A DNA stretch of 64,000 nt from Siphonodentalium dalli (GCA_032622095.1 CP136061.1:2110001-2174000); one strand, 5' to 3'; shown: positions 1 to 12,038, counted from the first letter of the stretch. Notes: a model not told the origin generated them from the sequence alone. A program made the numbers and translations.

Positions 1-807
1 TGGTGAGCCATAAATCGTTGGATTATTGTGCGGGTGTGATTTGTTTAGTCATATTGTAAGTAGTTGGGGTGATTAGTTACAAGATTAAAGTTTAGCAAGG
101 GAAGCCTAACTGTCTTAGTAAAGCGTTTGTTGAGTTGAGTTCTCGTAAGTTAATTGCTTGTTAAGTATGATAACTTATGTAATAAGTATTTTGTATAGTT
201 TGGTATAATGAAAATGAGTTTATGACTCTAGTCTTATTACCACGTTAGTGTTTTTTTTGCGCTCATCCATGGGTAACATTCTGTCACTTGCTGCATATAT
301 TCTGTTGAGAATAAAAAGGAGATGGTCCTGAAAATAGCTGAATTTAGTGTACAGTAACCCTTTAAATATACAAAATTATATTTTATCCTTTGGGATGTCT
401 TTGGATTCTGTGATGGAGTAAGTGATAACTAGTGTAGCAATATGCTTAATACACAGCGATAAGTTGGCACTCACCATATAAATTTATAAAGCTGCTGAAA
501 CCTCACAGAACCCACAGACTTTCCTGATGATCAAATATATGACTGCTTTGTGTAAGCGATGGACCAAGAAACACTCTGACTTCTCTCGCCCCTTGCCTAC
601 ATTAACTTTCAGTTGTACAGGCAATTCCTTCTCATGATCCCACTTTAGCTTGTCTCTCCTTATACCAACATGGCCAAACTTTTTATAACGACCAGTAGAT
701 CACATCAGGGCCTGCTTAGATTGATAAATAGATAGAACAATATGTAACAAACCAACCTCACTTGTATATGAGTCTTTATATATTTGTGAACAATGACAAA
801 TGATATA
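1..807. other. Non-coding stretch, nothing recognised
   Basis: AT-rich sequence without a convincing reading frame, RNA gene or repeat boundary. I see nothing I can name in it. Confidence 0.5.
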
Positions 808-1170
808 TCCTTTAAAGACATATTATGGAATAGCTCGGGTGCGTTAAGCTGTTAGTATTCAAGCAGTTTGCCAAATGGAGGAATGTTCAATTTTACTACA
901 TCGCTGAAAATATCAAGCAATTCGACCATACCACTCCATACAAAACATCATGTGAACTACGCTCAATTGTAAAGATTGACTTCTCAATTCAGGATGCAAC
1001 TATCTGCGATTAAGTAAAGAAAACGATATCCCCACCAAGAGTCACTGACATATAATAATGGCAGTGTGTGTTGTGAGTTTGGATGTAAGATTAGTAAAAC
1101 TAAATACTTTGAGCAACATTATCCTCCATTACTAATTGTTCCCCCTACCAGAGTGTTTCACATCAGTTTA
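808..1170 (+). repeat. Dispersed repeat R1, copy 1
   Basis: This stretch can be aligned by eye with 3628-3990. Shared landmarks in the same order are TTAAAGACATATTA near the start, CAATTGTAAAGATT, CAACTATCTGCGAT and GTGTTTCACATCA at the end. No coding capacity is visible. The two copies are clearly diverged, so this is an old interspersed repeat of unknown class. Confidence 0.6.
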
Positions 1171-1226
1171 ATAAACAAATGGATTTAACCTCCAATGATG
1201 GAGTCCAGACATAAGTGTAATAATGG

Positions 1227-1538
1227 GGTTGGCAATTATCGCAATACGATAGGGGAACACTTCGATGTTCATACTCATATTTTACCAATTATTTGTACCT
1301 GGTTTGCATGTCCTAAGTTTCACTGGAAAATGGCTACTTTGATTCTATTTACCGTTATGTATATATTTATCACCCCATTTAATATACATTTTCATAAAAA
1401 TAAAAAAAGCCAAAGATGATATGTTTAAAATGTTTGAAGCATGAATTTGGCAATAAGACGTTATCAGAGTACGTTATACTTGGGATAGTTACGTTACGCA
1501 CGCGGTGTTCCCCTATCGTATTGAGATAATCACCAACC
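1227..1538. mobile_element. Mutator-like MITE (312 bp)
   Basis: Terminal inverted repeats of about 34 bp start with GGTTGGCAATTATC on the left and, in reverse complement, GGTTGGTGATTATC on the right. Both share CAATACGATAGGGGAACAC further in. The flanks are a 9-bp direct repeat, TAATAATGG at 1218-1226 and TAATGATGG at 1539-1547 (one mismatch). A 9-bp duplication with a G-starting terminus is typical of Mutator-like elements. The interior does not code, so the element is non-autonomous. Class assignment is inference from duplication length and termini. Confidence 0.65.
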
Positions 1539-1725
1539 TAATGATGGCACATGTAATACAACATGTCATTTAATTTGTTCGATGGACATTATCATTGCAC
1601 ATAATTATATTATTTCAGGTGGTGATCAAACAATTCATTCTTCAATTTGCACCAATCCATTAGACTCATCAACACCATTATAAACTTATTAACCCACAAG
1701 TGAGTACAACTCTATTTTAATTTCT

Positions 1726-2480
1726 ATGGTGTTCTGTTTCCGCCACATAAATTTATCGCTTCCTTCGTTTGGTTCCTTCGTGCTGAAGCAATCATCTCAA
1801 TTTGCCACAAAGGAACAAAATAATTTCAAAACGAAGCAAGTGAAAATAATCAAACAACGTCTCTTCGATGTCTTCTGTTTCCTTGTGCAACATTTAGTTC
1901 TTTTTGCTTTCGGCAGTTCTTTCGCTTCCTTCGCAAAGTATCCAAAGCAAGCAAAGGAACCGCCTAAACCCAATAACTACAAGATTATGGGTTGTTGTTG
2001 TTGTTTTGTTCTCCGAGGTTCCTTTATTAACTTCACCGCTGAAAGTTAAAAAACAACTAAATGTCACACGAAGGAAGCGAACAAACAAACGAAGAAATCA
2101 AAATAGCAATGATGTATTTTTGCTTTCTTCGTTTGGTGCTTTCACTTGCTTCGTTTGATGTTTTTCGCTCTAAAAGTTGCTTCATGAAGTATCCGAAGCA
2201 AGGGAAGGGACTGACAAAAACAACGATAAGATTATTGGTTGGTGTTGGGTTTCGGCACTTCTTTCGCTTGCTACAGAAATTTTAGTCACAGGTGAAGGAA
2301 CCACTAAAAGCGAAGGAACCGCTGAAAGTGAGAAAACAAATAAATGTCACACAAAGGAAGCGACAAAACCTACAGAGGCAAGCATAATAACAATGATGGT
2401 TGTGCGCTTTCGTCAAGCGAAAAAAACAAACAAAGGAAGCAATAAAACGTATGCAGCACAAACAGGAGACTTCCGAGACC
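1726..2480. repeat. Degenerate GAAGG/CCTTC-rich repeat region
   Basis: Short words such as GAAGCAAG, CGAAGGAAC and TTCCTTCG recur on both strands. A longer direct repeat links about 2036-2115 and 2312-2400; both carry CGCTGAAAGT, AAATGTCACAC, AAGGAAGCGA and CAATGATG in that order, about 280 bp apart. Open frames on both strands reflect the simple composition, not genes. Confidence 0.55.
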
Positions 2481-3627
2481 AGACACGGTACTTCGTAGCT
2501 ATGATTCTTTCTAAAACATGTCAGTGCTTTCACATATAAAATACACATCTGTTAAACCAACCTATTTATGATGGAACACTTTCTTTGCTTACATTGACTA
2601 CGATGTACATTGATACACGCAAAAATATCACTTTTTATCTTTGAAACAATACTTATGAAGTCAATAATGAAACTTTCAGATATACTCTTCTCAGTTGTGA
2701 GTGTCAGTATTCAAGCATTCCATGATATTCTTAACAAAAATCAAGGTAACCAATAGTTTGGATAAATCGTTTGGTTTAGAGCACATTCCTTTATTAAAAT
2801 CTATCAATAATCTATGGTGACAGCTCTACACTGTCAGCTTATTTCTTAACAATCATTCATTGGACCTCTCTCAAAATGACAAGGTAAGTGCATTTCATAA
2901 ATTTGTTTAAGGATGTTGTGTCCTTTTTAATTGTTTTCATTAGAAGTACAAATCATTTTCAGCTATGTGTTTCCAAACTCAAAAGTGTTATAAATGTTTA
3001 TTTTATGCAAATGTTTTGCTGTTTCCAATGTGCAATTCTCTAAATGTCTCGTATAATGTGCATTTTTCGGAAATAGGAATATTCTTGTCTGTGTTTCTTT
3101 CCAGTGTAAAAAAACAGCTGATAAAACAATGACCAGTAATGCATACATAGATATATATACAGCCATTAAATATAGATAATAGGATTTACTAGCCACATTT
3201 ACATTGTAACAGAATGAAATTGTGGACATTATTTTGTGCCTACAGCTGTAGAGTGTTAAACTGTTATTGTTCCAATATTTTCCATTGCAGGCTTTGCTTG
3301 CGAATGATAATTACTGAAACATTGCTATTTCGAGTAGACAGCAAAATAATAGGTAACAGAATATTGACGTTTGTCTCATTCCAGCTAAGATAAAACAGTT
3401 TTAATTTGATAGCATTCACCACCAGTTTAAAGAACAAAACCTTACAAGTTACAAGTCTGTGGAATTTCATTCAGATTCTAGGATGGGTGGTGCTTAATCA
3501 ACACACAATGACACAAGTATGTTACTGGGTTGTGTTGATACGAACCAACTGCTAGCACAGAAAGATAAAACATGACACAGCTTTGAGTTATTTCCTGTTT
3601 CGATGTGACAAGTGCTGTATCAACAAA
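2481..3627. other. Non-coding stretch, nothing recognised
   Basis: AT-rich DNA with only short accidental frames. No repeat partner was recognised inside the window. Confidence 0.45.
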
Positions 3628-3990
3628 CCCCTTAAAGACATATTATTCACTTGTGCGGCTATGTGAAACTGATAAGTTAGCATTCAGGCACTGGATGAAT
3701 GTAGCATTTTAGTAACATCGCCAACATTTTCAAGCAAATCGACAGTACTACTCCATCATCGTCTGAACTACGCACAATTGTAAAGATTTACTTCTCAATT
3801 AGGGACACAACTATCTGCGATAAACTTAACTAAAATGATTTCACCTTTGAGAATCACAACAATTTATTAATATCTGACGTTGCGTTTTGCCGATTTGGAT
3901 ATAACATTTGTCAAAATAACTGCTTTGAGAAAGATTAATCTCAATTTCTATTTGATCAACGTACCACAGTGTTTCACATCACTTAAAGAC
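3628..3990 (+). repeat. Dispersed repeat R1, copy 2
   Basis: Diverged direct copy of 808-1170, with the same order of shared words and the same end (GTGTTTCACATCA). The short frame over its right half has no recognisable protein character. Confidence 0.6.
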
Positions 3991-4600
3991 ACGTGTGCCA
4001 TAGTGTGTTTATTATACGCCACCCATCGACGAATATGTGAAAAAATAACTTTCAAGTTGTATTCAGGCACATACAGGAGTTTGTTTTGTCATGCGTTATA
4101 TTTTTATTTTATAGTTTAGGTTTATGATAGAAGCGAATGCCCTTTAGTACATCATGTGACATCAACGGGATGAGTATTGGACTCATCTTCCCTACAAATT
4201 TGTAAATATGAAATAGCAGGAACACTTTAATTGTAGTCACAACTGTGTCACAATAGAGACCTTTTTCCAAATTCACTATTACGATTACAGATAGGATATA
4301 TTGTCCTATTAAGGTTGATAACATCGCGATTTACCTACAGTGTCTAATTGGTGAGACCACACATGCCCCATTATATTCAGTTACACTGGAAAAAGTAATG
4401 TGTGTCTCTTTCAATTTCCATAAAATTCTTATATGGAAATGTTTTCACTAATTGGTTATACATTATGGGCTCTGATACCTGATAGCTCTACAAAACGTTT
4501 GTGCCATTTGATAGAAATCTGATGTTTTTCATTTACTTTTTTTTACTTTAAGTGGTCGACATGTTGAGGCTGCAAATGTTGATGCTGCAGTACATCCATT
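3991..4600. other. Non-coding stretch downstream of the P-type transposase
   Basis: No gene seen. It lies 3' of the transposase pseudogene and should contain its 3' terminus and terminal inverted repeat, which I could not identify. Confidence 0.4.
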
Positions 4601-4876
4601 TCATTTAGTAGAGAGTGTAGACTGTGTTAAAATGATTGCATTATTAGCAGGACCATATTGTGCCAATGTCGGGTTAGTGTTTAAACCATGTCTGACTCCC
4701 CTCTGCTGACAAAAATGGTTTTCAATTATATCTGAATTGAAAAAAGCTGGTTTTATGTAAAACCCTTCCTTAATGATATTGATGGACAACGAGATGAATC
4801 CAGTAATCGCTGAATTTAAATCATCTCTTGTTTCCTCAGAGAATAGATTCTTTGTCTCAGAATACTTGATATTTGT
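4601..4876 (-). pseudogene. P-type transposase, C-terminal exon
   Basis: Follows an acceptor-like TGCCTTTAAG ending at 4877. The frame has LFSEETRDDLNSAITGFISL, then YIKPAFFNSDIIENHFCQQR and GLNTNPTLAQYG, ending at TGA 4601-4603. The block (N/S)-x-D-x-x-E-N-x-F-x-x-x-R with nearby NPT is diagnostic of the C-terminal part of P-type transposases. It is in the same frame as the middle segment but about 345 bp of stop-containing sequence lies between, which fits an intron. No break is visible inside this exon. Confidence 0.65.
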
Positions 4877-5221
4877 CTTAAAGGCACGTGCGGCCTTAAT
4901 TCTCGAAAATATTCATATTTGTTCCAAACACCGTAAACAGAAAAACATTAAAACGCATACAGTTCCGTTCATATATACCATGACCATCGCGTAAACAGCA
5001 TGCTATCATAAAGACCTACTATATTTTACCTAAGCAAGAGCCTGATTGTGTTACAGAAGACAGCACAATGCTACTGGCTAATCACACGCAAATGGCATAC
5101 ACGCTCTTTATTAGTTCCATATCAGGTATTCACCAACAAAGAACGCTCTTTATGTTTACCATCATAATATAAACAAACACCAGAAAAGTAACTTTTTACG
5201 CCTTTGTTTACATAACAATGG

Positions 5222-5575
5222 TCAAACATATGACCATAACATACTGTTTATGCGATATTTCTTATTTGTATACGGACAAAGTCTATCTACATTTTTATGT
5301 TCTTTCAGTTTGTGGCGGTTTTTGACGGGTTGAGATATTTTCACAGGATACCCACCGCCAAGGCCAACCGTGTCTTTAATGGATTGTTCCCAGTTATTGA
5401 AATATTGTAGGACTTCTTTCAAGTCCAATAATCTGGGGTCTGTTACATTACATACAGGATTGAACGATGAGAAGATGTCAACGAGCACACTTGTTTTCTC
5501 GAGAAGCTGAACAGTGCAGGTGACATCATATTTGTTATCACCAAACATTTGGTACTGTTTCATTAGATATAGCAT
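5222..5575 (-). pseudogene. P-type transposase, middle segment after frameshift
   Basis: Reads on from the catalytic segment after a one-base shift: DVLDR in one frame is followed by MLYLMKQYQ in the next. Content is VQLLEKTSVLVDIF, then NPVCNVTDPRLLDL and NNWEQSI. The last 30 residues (NRHKLKEHKNV onward) may be intron read-through, because the C-terminal family block lies farther down at 4601-4876. The donor site is not certain. Confidence 0.55.
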
Positions 5576-6429
5576 GTTCTGTCTAACACATCTAATGCCA
5601 GTGAGTTTCTCATTTTTAGTGTGGATGATAGCGTGAAATGCTCATTTGTTAGCTTCCTGTGTATCTTGAAACCATCCTGTAGATTATAATTATTGGCTGC
5701 CAACCAGTGTTCCCACACAACACATGAATCGTTCATGACCAAATATCTCCGTGATGTTGATTCATTTTCAATTCTGCTGGAATATAGATTGTTCCGAATT
5801 TTTTTCAAAACATGCATGATATCTTGCACTATGGAAATGGAATGCTGATAGTTGAAGGGGTCAATGGTGGTAAAATTATCAGCTCTTCCATTTCCATCGA
5901 ACATCACTGTAGTTAGAGATCTATTAGCAGTTCCACCATCAAACATGAGATAGTCCACGGTGAATCCGAACTCATCCAGCATATTTATTGCATCCCAAAA
6001 ATTTCTTATAATTTGATGACATTTGGCAGAGGTTGTTCCAAAATATGCTATTGGCCATCGGAAGCCATTGAATCCATGAAATAGAAATTGAAGGACATGT
6101 GTAGCAAACTTGACCTGCTTCTTTCCATCAATGATGTTTTCGATTTTGTTACCAATTTGTCCCAAATCAACGGATCCAATAACTTCCATACCATCTCCTC
6201 GTCGGACAAATTGTAAATCATCTTGAATAGTCATTTCATCGATGACTATTCCACCATGTCTACCAAAACCTGTAAGTTTCCTCTCTTCAGCCTCACGCTT
6301 CATCCATACAAAATTATCTTCCAAAAATCCTGGATCTTGTCTGACATGATTTTTGTATTTTATCAACAGCTGCTCGGATGGAAGTACAAGGAATCCACTA
6401 TTTCTAAGTGTTGTATAAGAGGCCGGAGA
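5563..6429 (-). pseudogene. P-type transposase, catalytic (RNase H-like) segment
   Basis: In frame with the N-terminal segment across the stop. Family landmarks in order: GIVIDEMTIQDDLQF (first catalytic aspartate region), GTTSAKCHQII, DYLMFDGGTANRSL (second acidic motif region) and DIMHVLKKIRNNL, which matches the D-x2-H-x2-K-x-I-R-N block of P transposases. The frame then runs into a stop at 5563 just after DVLDR, where a neighbouring frame carries on. The apparent start near 6366 is a TTG leucine codon inside the domain, so it is not a real start. Confidence 0.7.
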
Positions 6430-7483
6430 TTAACAATAAATGTTCAAACATAAAGAAATCACTTTTGGGTTCCATCTTCTGTAAAGAGGATCTTTACCTA
6501 TGTCGCCATTTTTTAATTGTGATTGAAGCAGGTCTGCAAAATGAGGTGCTGTATTTTTTTCAAGAATTTGGATTAAGAGGGCTCTCATTACATTATTGTG
6601 TTCTTGGGTCAGTTCTATACCATTAGCTATTGCTGTTGCTGTTGGAGTGTTGGAAATATTAGTTGTTGCTGTTGGAGAGTTGTAAATATTAGTTGTTGCT
6701 GTTGGAGTGTTGGAAATATTAGTTGTTGCTGTTGGAGTGTTGGAAATATTAGTTGTTGTTGCCGTTGAAGATTTGTTAATACCAGCTGTAGTTGCTGTTG
6801 CCGAGTTGGTCATGTCTAAAGTCTCTTGTCTAATCTTCCTTTGCCTACATGCATTAAAATATTTGCTACATGCGCTGCATATATTAGTATTTGATGTTGG
6901 TTGAACCCACAGTTCACAAGTGTTTGCATGTATCACTTGTTCGATCTGCTCTGGCTGTATTATTAAGGATTTTTGTAATAGTTTGTGTTTACCAATTGGA
7001 ATGACTGTAGTTGATCCTGTGCATAGTGTTATGTTCTCCAAAAAATTTATAATACCGTTCACATTCTTGGGTGTTCTACTGATTTTATGAGCCACTGTAA
7101 TTTCCTTATCAAACACATGAAGGGTGAATTTATCCGTGTACATCTTGAAAATGAACGATTGCTGCTCCTCATTTATGATGTGGGCGCTTGGACATTTAAG
7201 TTGAAGACATTGATCCCTTGGTGTTACTGTGATATGAGAAGGAATCTCCATGATTGTGCTACTCCCTTCCTCGATATACTCAAGAACCGGATAGAATAAA
7301 ATCCTTTGCCCTTTGTCAAACTTCATCTTAGCTCTAATGTTGAAGAGCTTGGCTACAGTCAGGCTCATAAAAAAAGATGTTGGTGGGCATATTTCACTGG
7401 CACTGAAATACGGTGCACTTTTGACTGCTATGTTATTGACAAACAGTCCACCCTCATCACTTTTTTTGAGATTGGTAAGAATC
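6430..7483 (-). pseudogene. P-type transposase, N-terminal segment
   Basis: About 350 codons running from a splice acceptor (TTCTTCTACTTGCAG ends at 7484) to TAA at 6430-6432. A cysteine pattern (C-x-L-W, then C-x2-C-x5-C) lies about two thirds along, followed by a Thr/Asn/Ala-rich linker made of a ten-residue repeat, then RWNPKVISLCLNIYC, the usual lead-in to the catalytic domain. Immediately after the stop, in the same frame, the family pattern continues (SPASYTTLRNSGFLVLPS), so the TAA is a nonsense mutation inside the domain and not a natural end. Confidence 0.65.
6626..6768 (-). repeat. 30-bp coding minisatellite in the transposase linker
   Basis: About four tandem copies of a 30-bp unit (GTTGGAGTGTTGGAAATATT plus ten more bases on the plus strand) encode a repeating ten residues, NTPTATTNIS, on the minus strand. 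Because 30 is a multiple of three the frame is kept. It forms a disordered-looking Thr-rich linker. Confidence 0.8.
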
Positions 7484-7676
7484 CTGCAAGTAGAAGAAAT
7501 CAATGGTCAATTGAGTAAGCAAGGCAGCTGCAACAAATTAATAATTGTCAAAAATTACATTATGAAGATTACTGTTGAAGCAAATAAGAATTTTTAAATC
7601 AGGAACAATGTAATGAGGAATTATCACATGCATAAACATGGCTAAAGCGTCTACGTTGGGGCATGTATCAAACCTT

Positions 7677-8130
7677 TAATTATCCCCCGCCAAAGAGAAA
7701 ATTTGCGGGGGATATAGGAATGGGTTCCGTCCGTCTGTCCGTCCATCCATCCCGAATTTGTAAGAGTCATAACTTGAACAATTATGAACGGATTTCAAAG
7801 ATTTGTGGTAAATGAGTTCACCTGACCTAGAATGATTTCGCAAGCCAGGTCCGGTCGGTTATTTTTACCGGAGTTAGTGGACTTTGTTTAGTATTTTTTA
7901 TAATAGACGATGTCACAGGGCTCATTTCCACAAATATCAACCGATTTAAAAGATTTTTGGGTTCACATGACCAGTATCTAGAACGAGTTCGCAAACTAGG
8001 TCCGCCCAGATATTTTCAGCAGAGTTATTGGACTTTGTTTATTATTTTTAGCGCAAATGGATGATGTATGATGGCTAATTTCCACAAATGTCAGTCATAA
8101 AAGGAGTTTGCAAGCCAAGAAATGTTGTAA
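7677..8130. repeat. Dispersed repeat with CCGTCCGTC start
   Basis: Begins with a short hairpin (ATCCCCCGC ... GCGGGGGAT around 7680-7712), then CCGTCCGTCTGTCCGTCC, then two diverged copies about 150 bp apart of a unit carrying ACGAATTTCAAAGATTT-like text and GTTATTGGACTTTGTTTA/GTTAGTGGACTTTGTTTA. The same head recurs near 10440, 27430, 29415, 35210, 37195 and, weakly, 54200. Confidence 0.5.
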
Positions 8131-9087
8131 AAAAAATAGGAATTTTCGAAATGTGGTATTTTTTGGTTATATAGTTAGATCCACACACTGGAATAATGCT
8201 TGATATTGGAGGAATCAGCAGGCAATTTTCTGCCCATTAGTTTCTGTATACCGATATTTAATGTGACAAATACATATATATGATAAAGCGGAAATCTGGG
8301 AAATATAGGAATTTATGCGCCCGCTGTGATCTCGGTGGAATCCAATACCTCCCGCTGACAACAAGGGCACCTCCGATGATTATATAAACAAAATAACATG
8401 ACGACGACTGTGGAATTTAAAGGTGTATATGGTGAGCTATGTAAGTGTATACCATGGTGTAAGCAATTCATGAGATTCAGGATTCTCTACAATTTTAGTT
8501 ACACTATTTTTATTTTTGACAGGCTAAAACTGCTCCTATGGCAGACTATCTGTTCATCATTAGCATAATATAAGCTTCCGGTGAGCAATGCAGGGTACCT
8601 TGTTTGCAGGCCCAGGACACGGTGGCATCACCATTGCTCATTCTGTATATGGGCTCCATAAAACATCCATTATTAGTCATTAATGCTTAAAATCATTTGT
8701 ATGACCGACTTTATCCTAGAATTACAGTATAATCACATACCTCCATTATTAGATTCATTAATGCTTAAAATAAATTGTATGACCGACTTTATCATATAAT
8801 TACAGTAAAATCGTGCATACTTTTGCCTTAATTCTTTTTATTCATCTTGTCAAATATGTTTACACTATATTCATTATGTGAAAACTTGGCCACCTGAGAT
8901 TGTTCTGACTTATTTTAATAGAGTTAGTTTTGTTTTTTCCAACATATATAATTTGGTATGTTATGAACTTGTATTCTTTCATATGTTGTGGTTATGTTGT
9001 TAATATTGGTTCAGAAAGTATCGGAACTGACCTCTGCAATCATGCCTTCAACATGTTAATGTTATTATTTTCTTTGCATTTATATTA
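8131..9087. other. Non-coding stretch with a short local duplication
   Basis: No gene. About 8675-8730 and 8742-8800 are diverged tandem copies sharing CATTAATGCTTAAAAT and TGTATGACCGACTTTATC. Confidence 0.5.
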
Positions 9088-9231
9088 GTTATCTTCAACA
9101 ACATTGGTGGTACATAGAGATTTAAAACCTGGATGTCGGATTTTGAACCCCAAGATGGAGTCGAAGGATTCAAAAAGAAACATGCAGGTATTAAATTCCC
9201 ATGTACCCCACGATGTTGCTGGAGATAACAG
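9088..9231. repeat. Imperfect hairpin, about 65-bp arms
   Basis: The left arm (TTATCTTCAACAACATTGGTG...) pairs with the right arm, which in reverse complement reads TTATCTCCAGCAACATCGTGG. The two open frames here are mirror images of the hairpin and not genes. It may be the core of an old fold-back MITE; no target duplication seen. Confidence 0.65.
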
Positions 9232-9299
9232 TTTTGTCCACACAACAATAGCCATACAGCCTGAAATTAAGTGTGCTTTTCATAACTTCTCAGATTAAT

Positions 9300-10390
9300 A
9301 CCAATAAAAATCAATTCTGAATTATTTAGTAATTGAATTATGGATCCGGCGTCAGGTGATGTAAAACTGGGTCTCCTGAGCAATTTTACGATAGATGGAA
9401 ACTGCCATTTCTAGAGTCATTCATATACCCCTGATGTTTCACATGGTTATATACCCCGATGTTTCGTGCACCTTATCGTAAACCCTACTGCCAAGGGTCT
9501 TGTAACAGGGGACACGGTGATTTAAACGTGAGTTTTAGCCAATCAGATTCCTAGCTACAACCGGATTTGAGGACAAAGTTATCTAACCCATGGATGAGAA
9601 TCAAGAGTGGCCACTATAACATTATGGCAATGCACTACATTCATTTTAACAATTTGATAGCGCAAGTGATCATCAACAGATTTAAATTCAGTTTTATTTC
9701 TTTAGGTGATACGCATATTCTGAGACAGAACCATGTTTGAAAAATCACACCCTCATAAATGTTTTGTGTTCAAAAACATTTCGCATTAAATTGTATTCAC
9801 ATAAAATGGATAATTTTGTTCCATACTTTCACAAACAAAACTCTGAGAATTAGACATGGACAATAGTGATGTTCATAACAGTTTACTGTCAACAATTTAT
9901 TATCTTATATAGGAGGATTTAGAAATATGACACATTTTTTTTTTACACTGATAAATTATATGGTTCAAATTTGTATTATCTCCCATGATACAAGACAATC
10001 TTAATGTACATAGACAAGGTATTTTTGATTCTTATTCAACAATTTGTGCTTATGTTTTTCAGTCGGCTGTTAGGTCTGAAATTCTGGTTGTATTTACATG
10101 TTGTGCTGGCTCAAAATACAAAAGTAAGAGAATAAAATTGTTTTGTTCTATATAGTTGTTAAAATAGCTGGTATTTCTGTCTCTAAATTAATCATAGCAT
10201 TAAATTCACACAATACTGACAAGCAGGGTTCGCACTGCCACTTGCCAAATTTGCCAATGGCAAAAATAATTCACATTTGGTATAAAATATTGTCATTTGG
10301 TAAAAGTTTTGGCAAGTCACTTTTTAATTAATCAAAAAATTAGAATGATATTGGCAAATCATTACCATTCATTTCAGGAAACTGTTACAG
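9300..10390. other. Non-coding stretch, nothing recognised
   Basis: AT-rich DNA without a convincing frame, RNA gene or repeat boundary. Confidence 0.4.
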
Positions 10391-10399
10391 CATAATTGT

Positions 10400-10850
10400 C
10401 CCCCCCCCCCCCAAAATTATTTGTGGGCGACTATAGAAACAGGGTCCGTCCGTCCGTCCGTCTGTCCGTCCGTTCGTCCGTTCGTCTGTACGTTGTCTGT
10501 CCATCACACTTTTGAGTACCTTCATGGCGTAATCATCTCCTCCTACAGATTTCATCCCAGAGATTTGAAACTTCAGAATATTGTTGCCTATATATTGAAG
10601 ATGTGCAACATGTATATAGAGGACGGAATTTTTTTATTTTGACGGAGTTATTAACCCTTTTTGACTTTGAAAATTTCAACATTTTTGATAATTTTCTGTA
10701 TGAGGGTACCTTCGTGGTGTAATCAACTCCTCCTACAGTTTTCATCATGGATATTTGAAACTTCAGAGTATTGTTACCCACATATTGGAGATGTGCAACA
10801 TGTATATAAATGATGATCAATTTTTTTTTTACAGAGGTATTTACCCTTTT
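10400..10850. repeat. Poly-C / CCGT head and two tandem ~195-bp units
   Basis: A C14 tract and a (CCGT)n-like run at about 10440-10490 are followed by two copies, near 10518-10620 and 10713-10812, sharing TCCTCCTACAG, ATTTGAAACTTCAGA, ATGTGCAACATGTATATA and TTAACCCTTTT-like ends. Confidence 0.65.
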
Positions 10851-11501
10851 CAACTAAAAACATTTCAACATTTGTTTTTAATTTCTTCAACAAAGCGGCA
10901 TCGACTTGCCACTTTTTCGGGGGACACTGTGGTCTGCTGACCTTTTATTATATTAGTGGCGTTTTAGAAGGTTTAGGGAAAGTTAACACCTCTATTAAGA
11001 CGCAGTTAATCTTACAACATTAGTACCAATGATTGGAGGAAATACTAATCCTCCTGTTATGTCCCCTTGTGATGAAGCAACACTTATACCTTTGTATTGT
11101 TTGGTGATTGGCTTATTGTTGTATGATAAACCGCAATAGAGAGGCGAGTATAATTAATTATTAAATAACCGTTTTTCTATCGATATAAAAAGTCGTTCAA
11201 ACTGCGAGTGACGAAACATAAGAATTATTGCAGAAAATGATACTATCTGTGATAGCATTTGACAAATGCTGAAAATAAATTGGCAAAACCTATTTTCATT
11301 TGCAAATTATTTGGCAAAAGTCAATTTTGGTCCAGCACGGATCCTGCTGGGAAGTAGTTAAGTGTTGGTGATTTGTCAAGTGTGAAAAATACCAGTCAAT
11401 GCCAATGTGCATGTGTGATTGACATATGTGTCTATTGATATACATGTGCCTGAGTTGAACAAATGTTAACTAAGGGCTGATACTCTTTGTGGTTCAATCC
11501 A

Positions 11502-12038
11502 CAGACCCCTGGGAATAAATACCACATCTACCAATATATACACTACAACGCTGACAAGGATTGCAAGTATGATTTTGGAACAAACACACCATCTATTACA
11601 TATATAGCGGTCGTAACATTTCCTGTCTGGTAAGTAGCGATTATACATGGATACCAATTCAATTATTACAATCCGATTTGCCACAGTTATATATCAAATT
11701 CAATAAACATTTATGCCCTATAACATACACTTGGGCATATTTCGGCTCACTTGACAATTTTTTATAATTATTAAATATATCAGGCGGACAGTAGATATTG
11801 CAAGTTTTCAGTACGATGTCTCGACTTTCCTCATTTGATATTGTGGAATTATGCAATAAAATAAATTAAATTTAATGACCAATACGATACACTTAAATAT
11901 ATTGTGACGGATTTGAACAATATTGAGAATCTATGAGGAATATTATAGATGGTGGGTTTTTCTAAAAATCGGACTTTGTCACTAATCTCTGGTGTAGTAT
12001 ATATATTGGTACATCAGCTATTTCCCCCCAGGGGCCTG
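11502..12038. mobile_element. Possible TIR element, class unknown (537 bp)
   Basis: Left end CAGACCCCTGGGAATAAATA and right end, in reverse complement, CAGGCCCCTGGGGGGAAATA form inverted termini. Flanks TGGTTCAATCCA (left) and TGGTTCTTTCCA (right) look like a direct repeat with two mismatches. No transposase inside. The length of the putative duplication is unusual, so classification is left open. Confidence 0.4.

Larger units (their letters stand above)
4601..7483 (-). pseudogene. P-element-type transposase locus, broken
   Basis: Four pieces in order on the minus strand read as one protein of the P-element/THAP9 transposase family: a cysteine-bearing N-terminal part, an RNase H-like catalytic part, a middle part, and a C-terminal part. 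The enzyme would cut and rejoin the ends of its own transposon. An in-frame TAA at 6430-6432 and a one-base frameshift near 5567 interrupt it. A probable intron lies between about 5222 and 4877. The upstream limit is a good splice acceptor at 7484-7486 (pyrimidine tract then CAG), so an N-terminal exon, expected to hold a THAP zinc finger, is missing or farther upstream. Terminal inverted repeats were not found. Family membership is strong; loss of function is inferred from the breaks. Confidence 0.75.

Noticed and set aside
9104-9298. Frame starting MVVHRDLKPG, resembling the kinase HRDLKP motif
   Set aside because: It lies in one arm of a DNA hairpin (9088-9231); no other kinase motif (DFG, APE) follows, and the opposite strand gives a mirror frame. 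Coincidence.
11485-11508. tRNA T-arm-like TGTGGTTCAATCCACA
   Set aside because: No A-box, anticodon arm or acceptor pairing can be placed upstream; it is at the edge of a possible TIR element.
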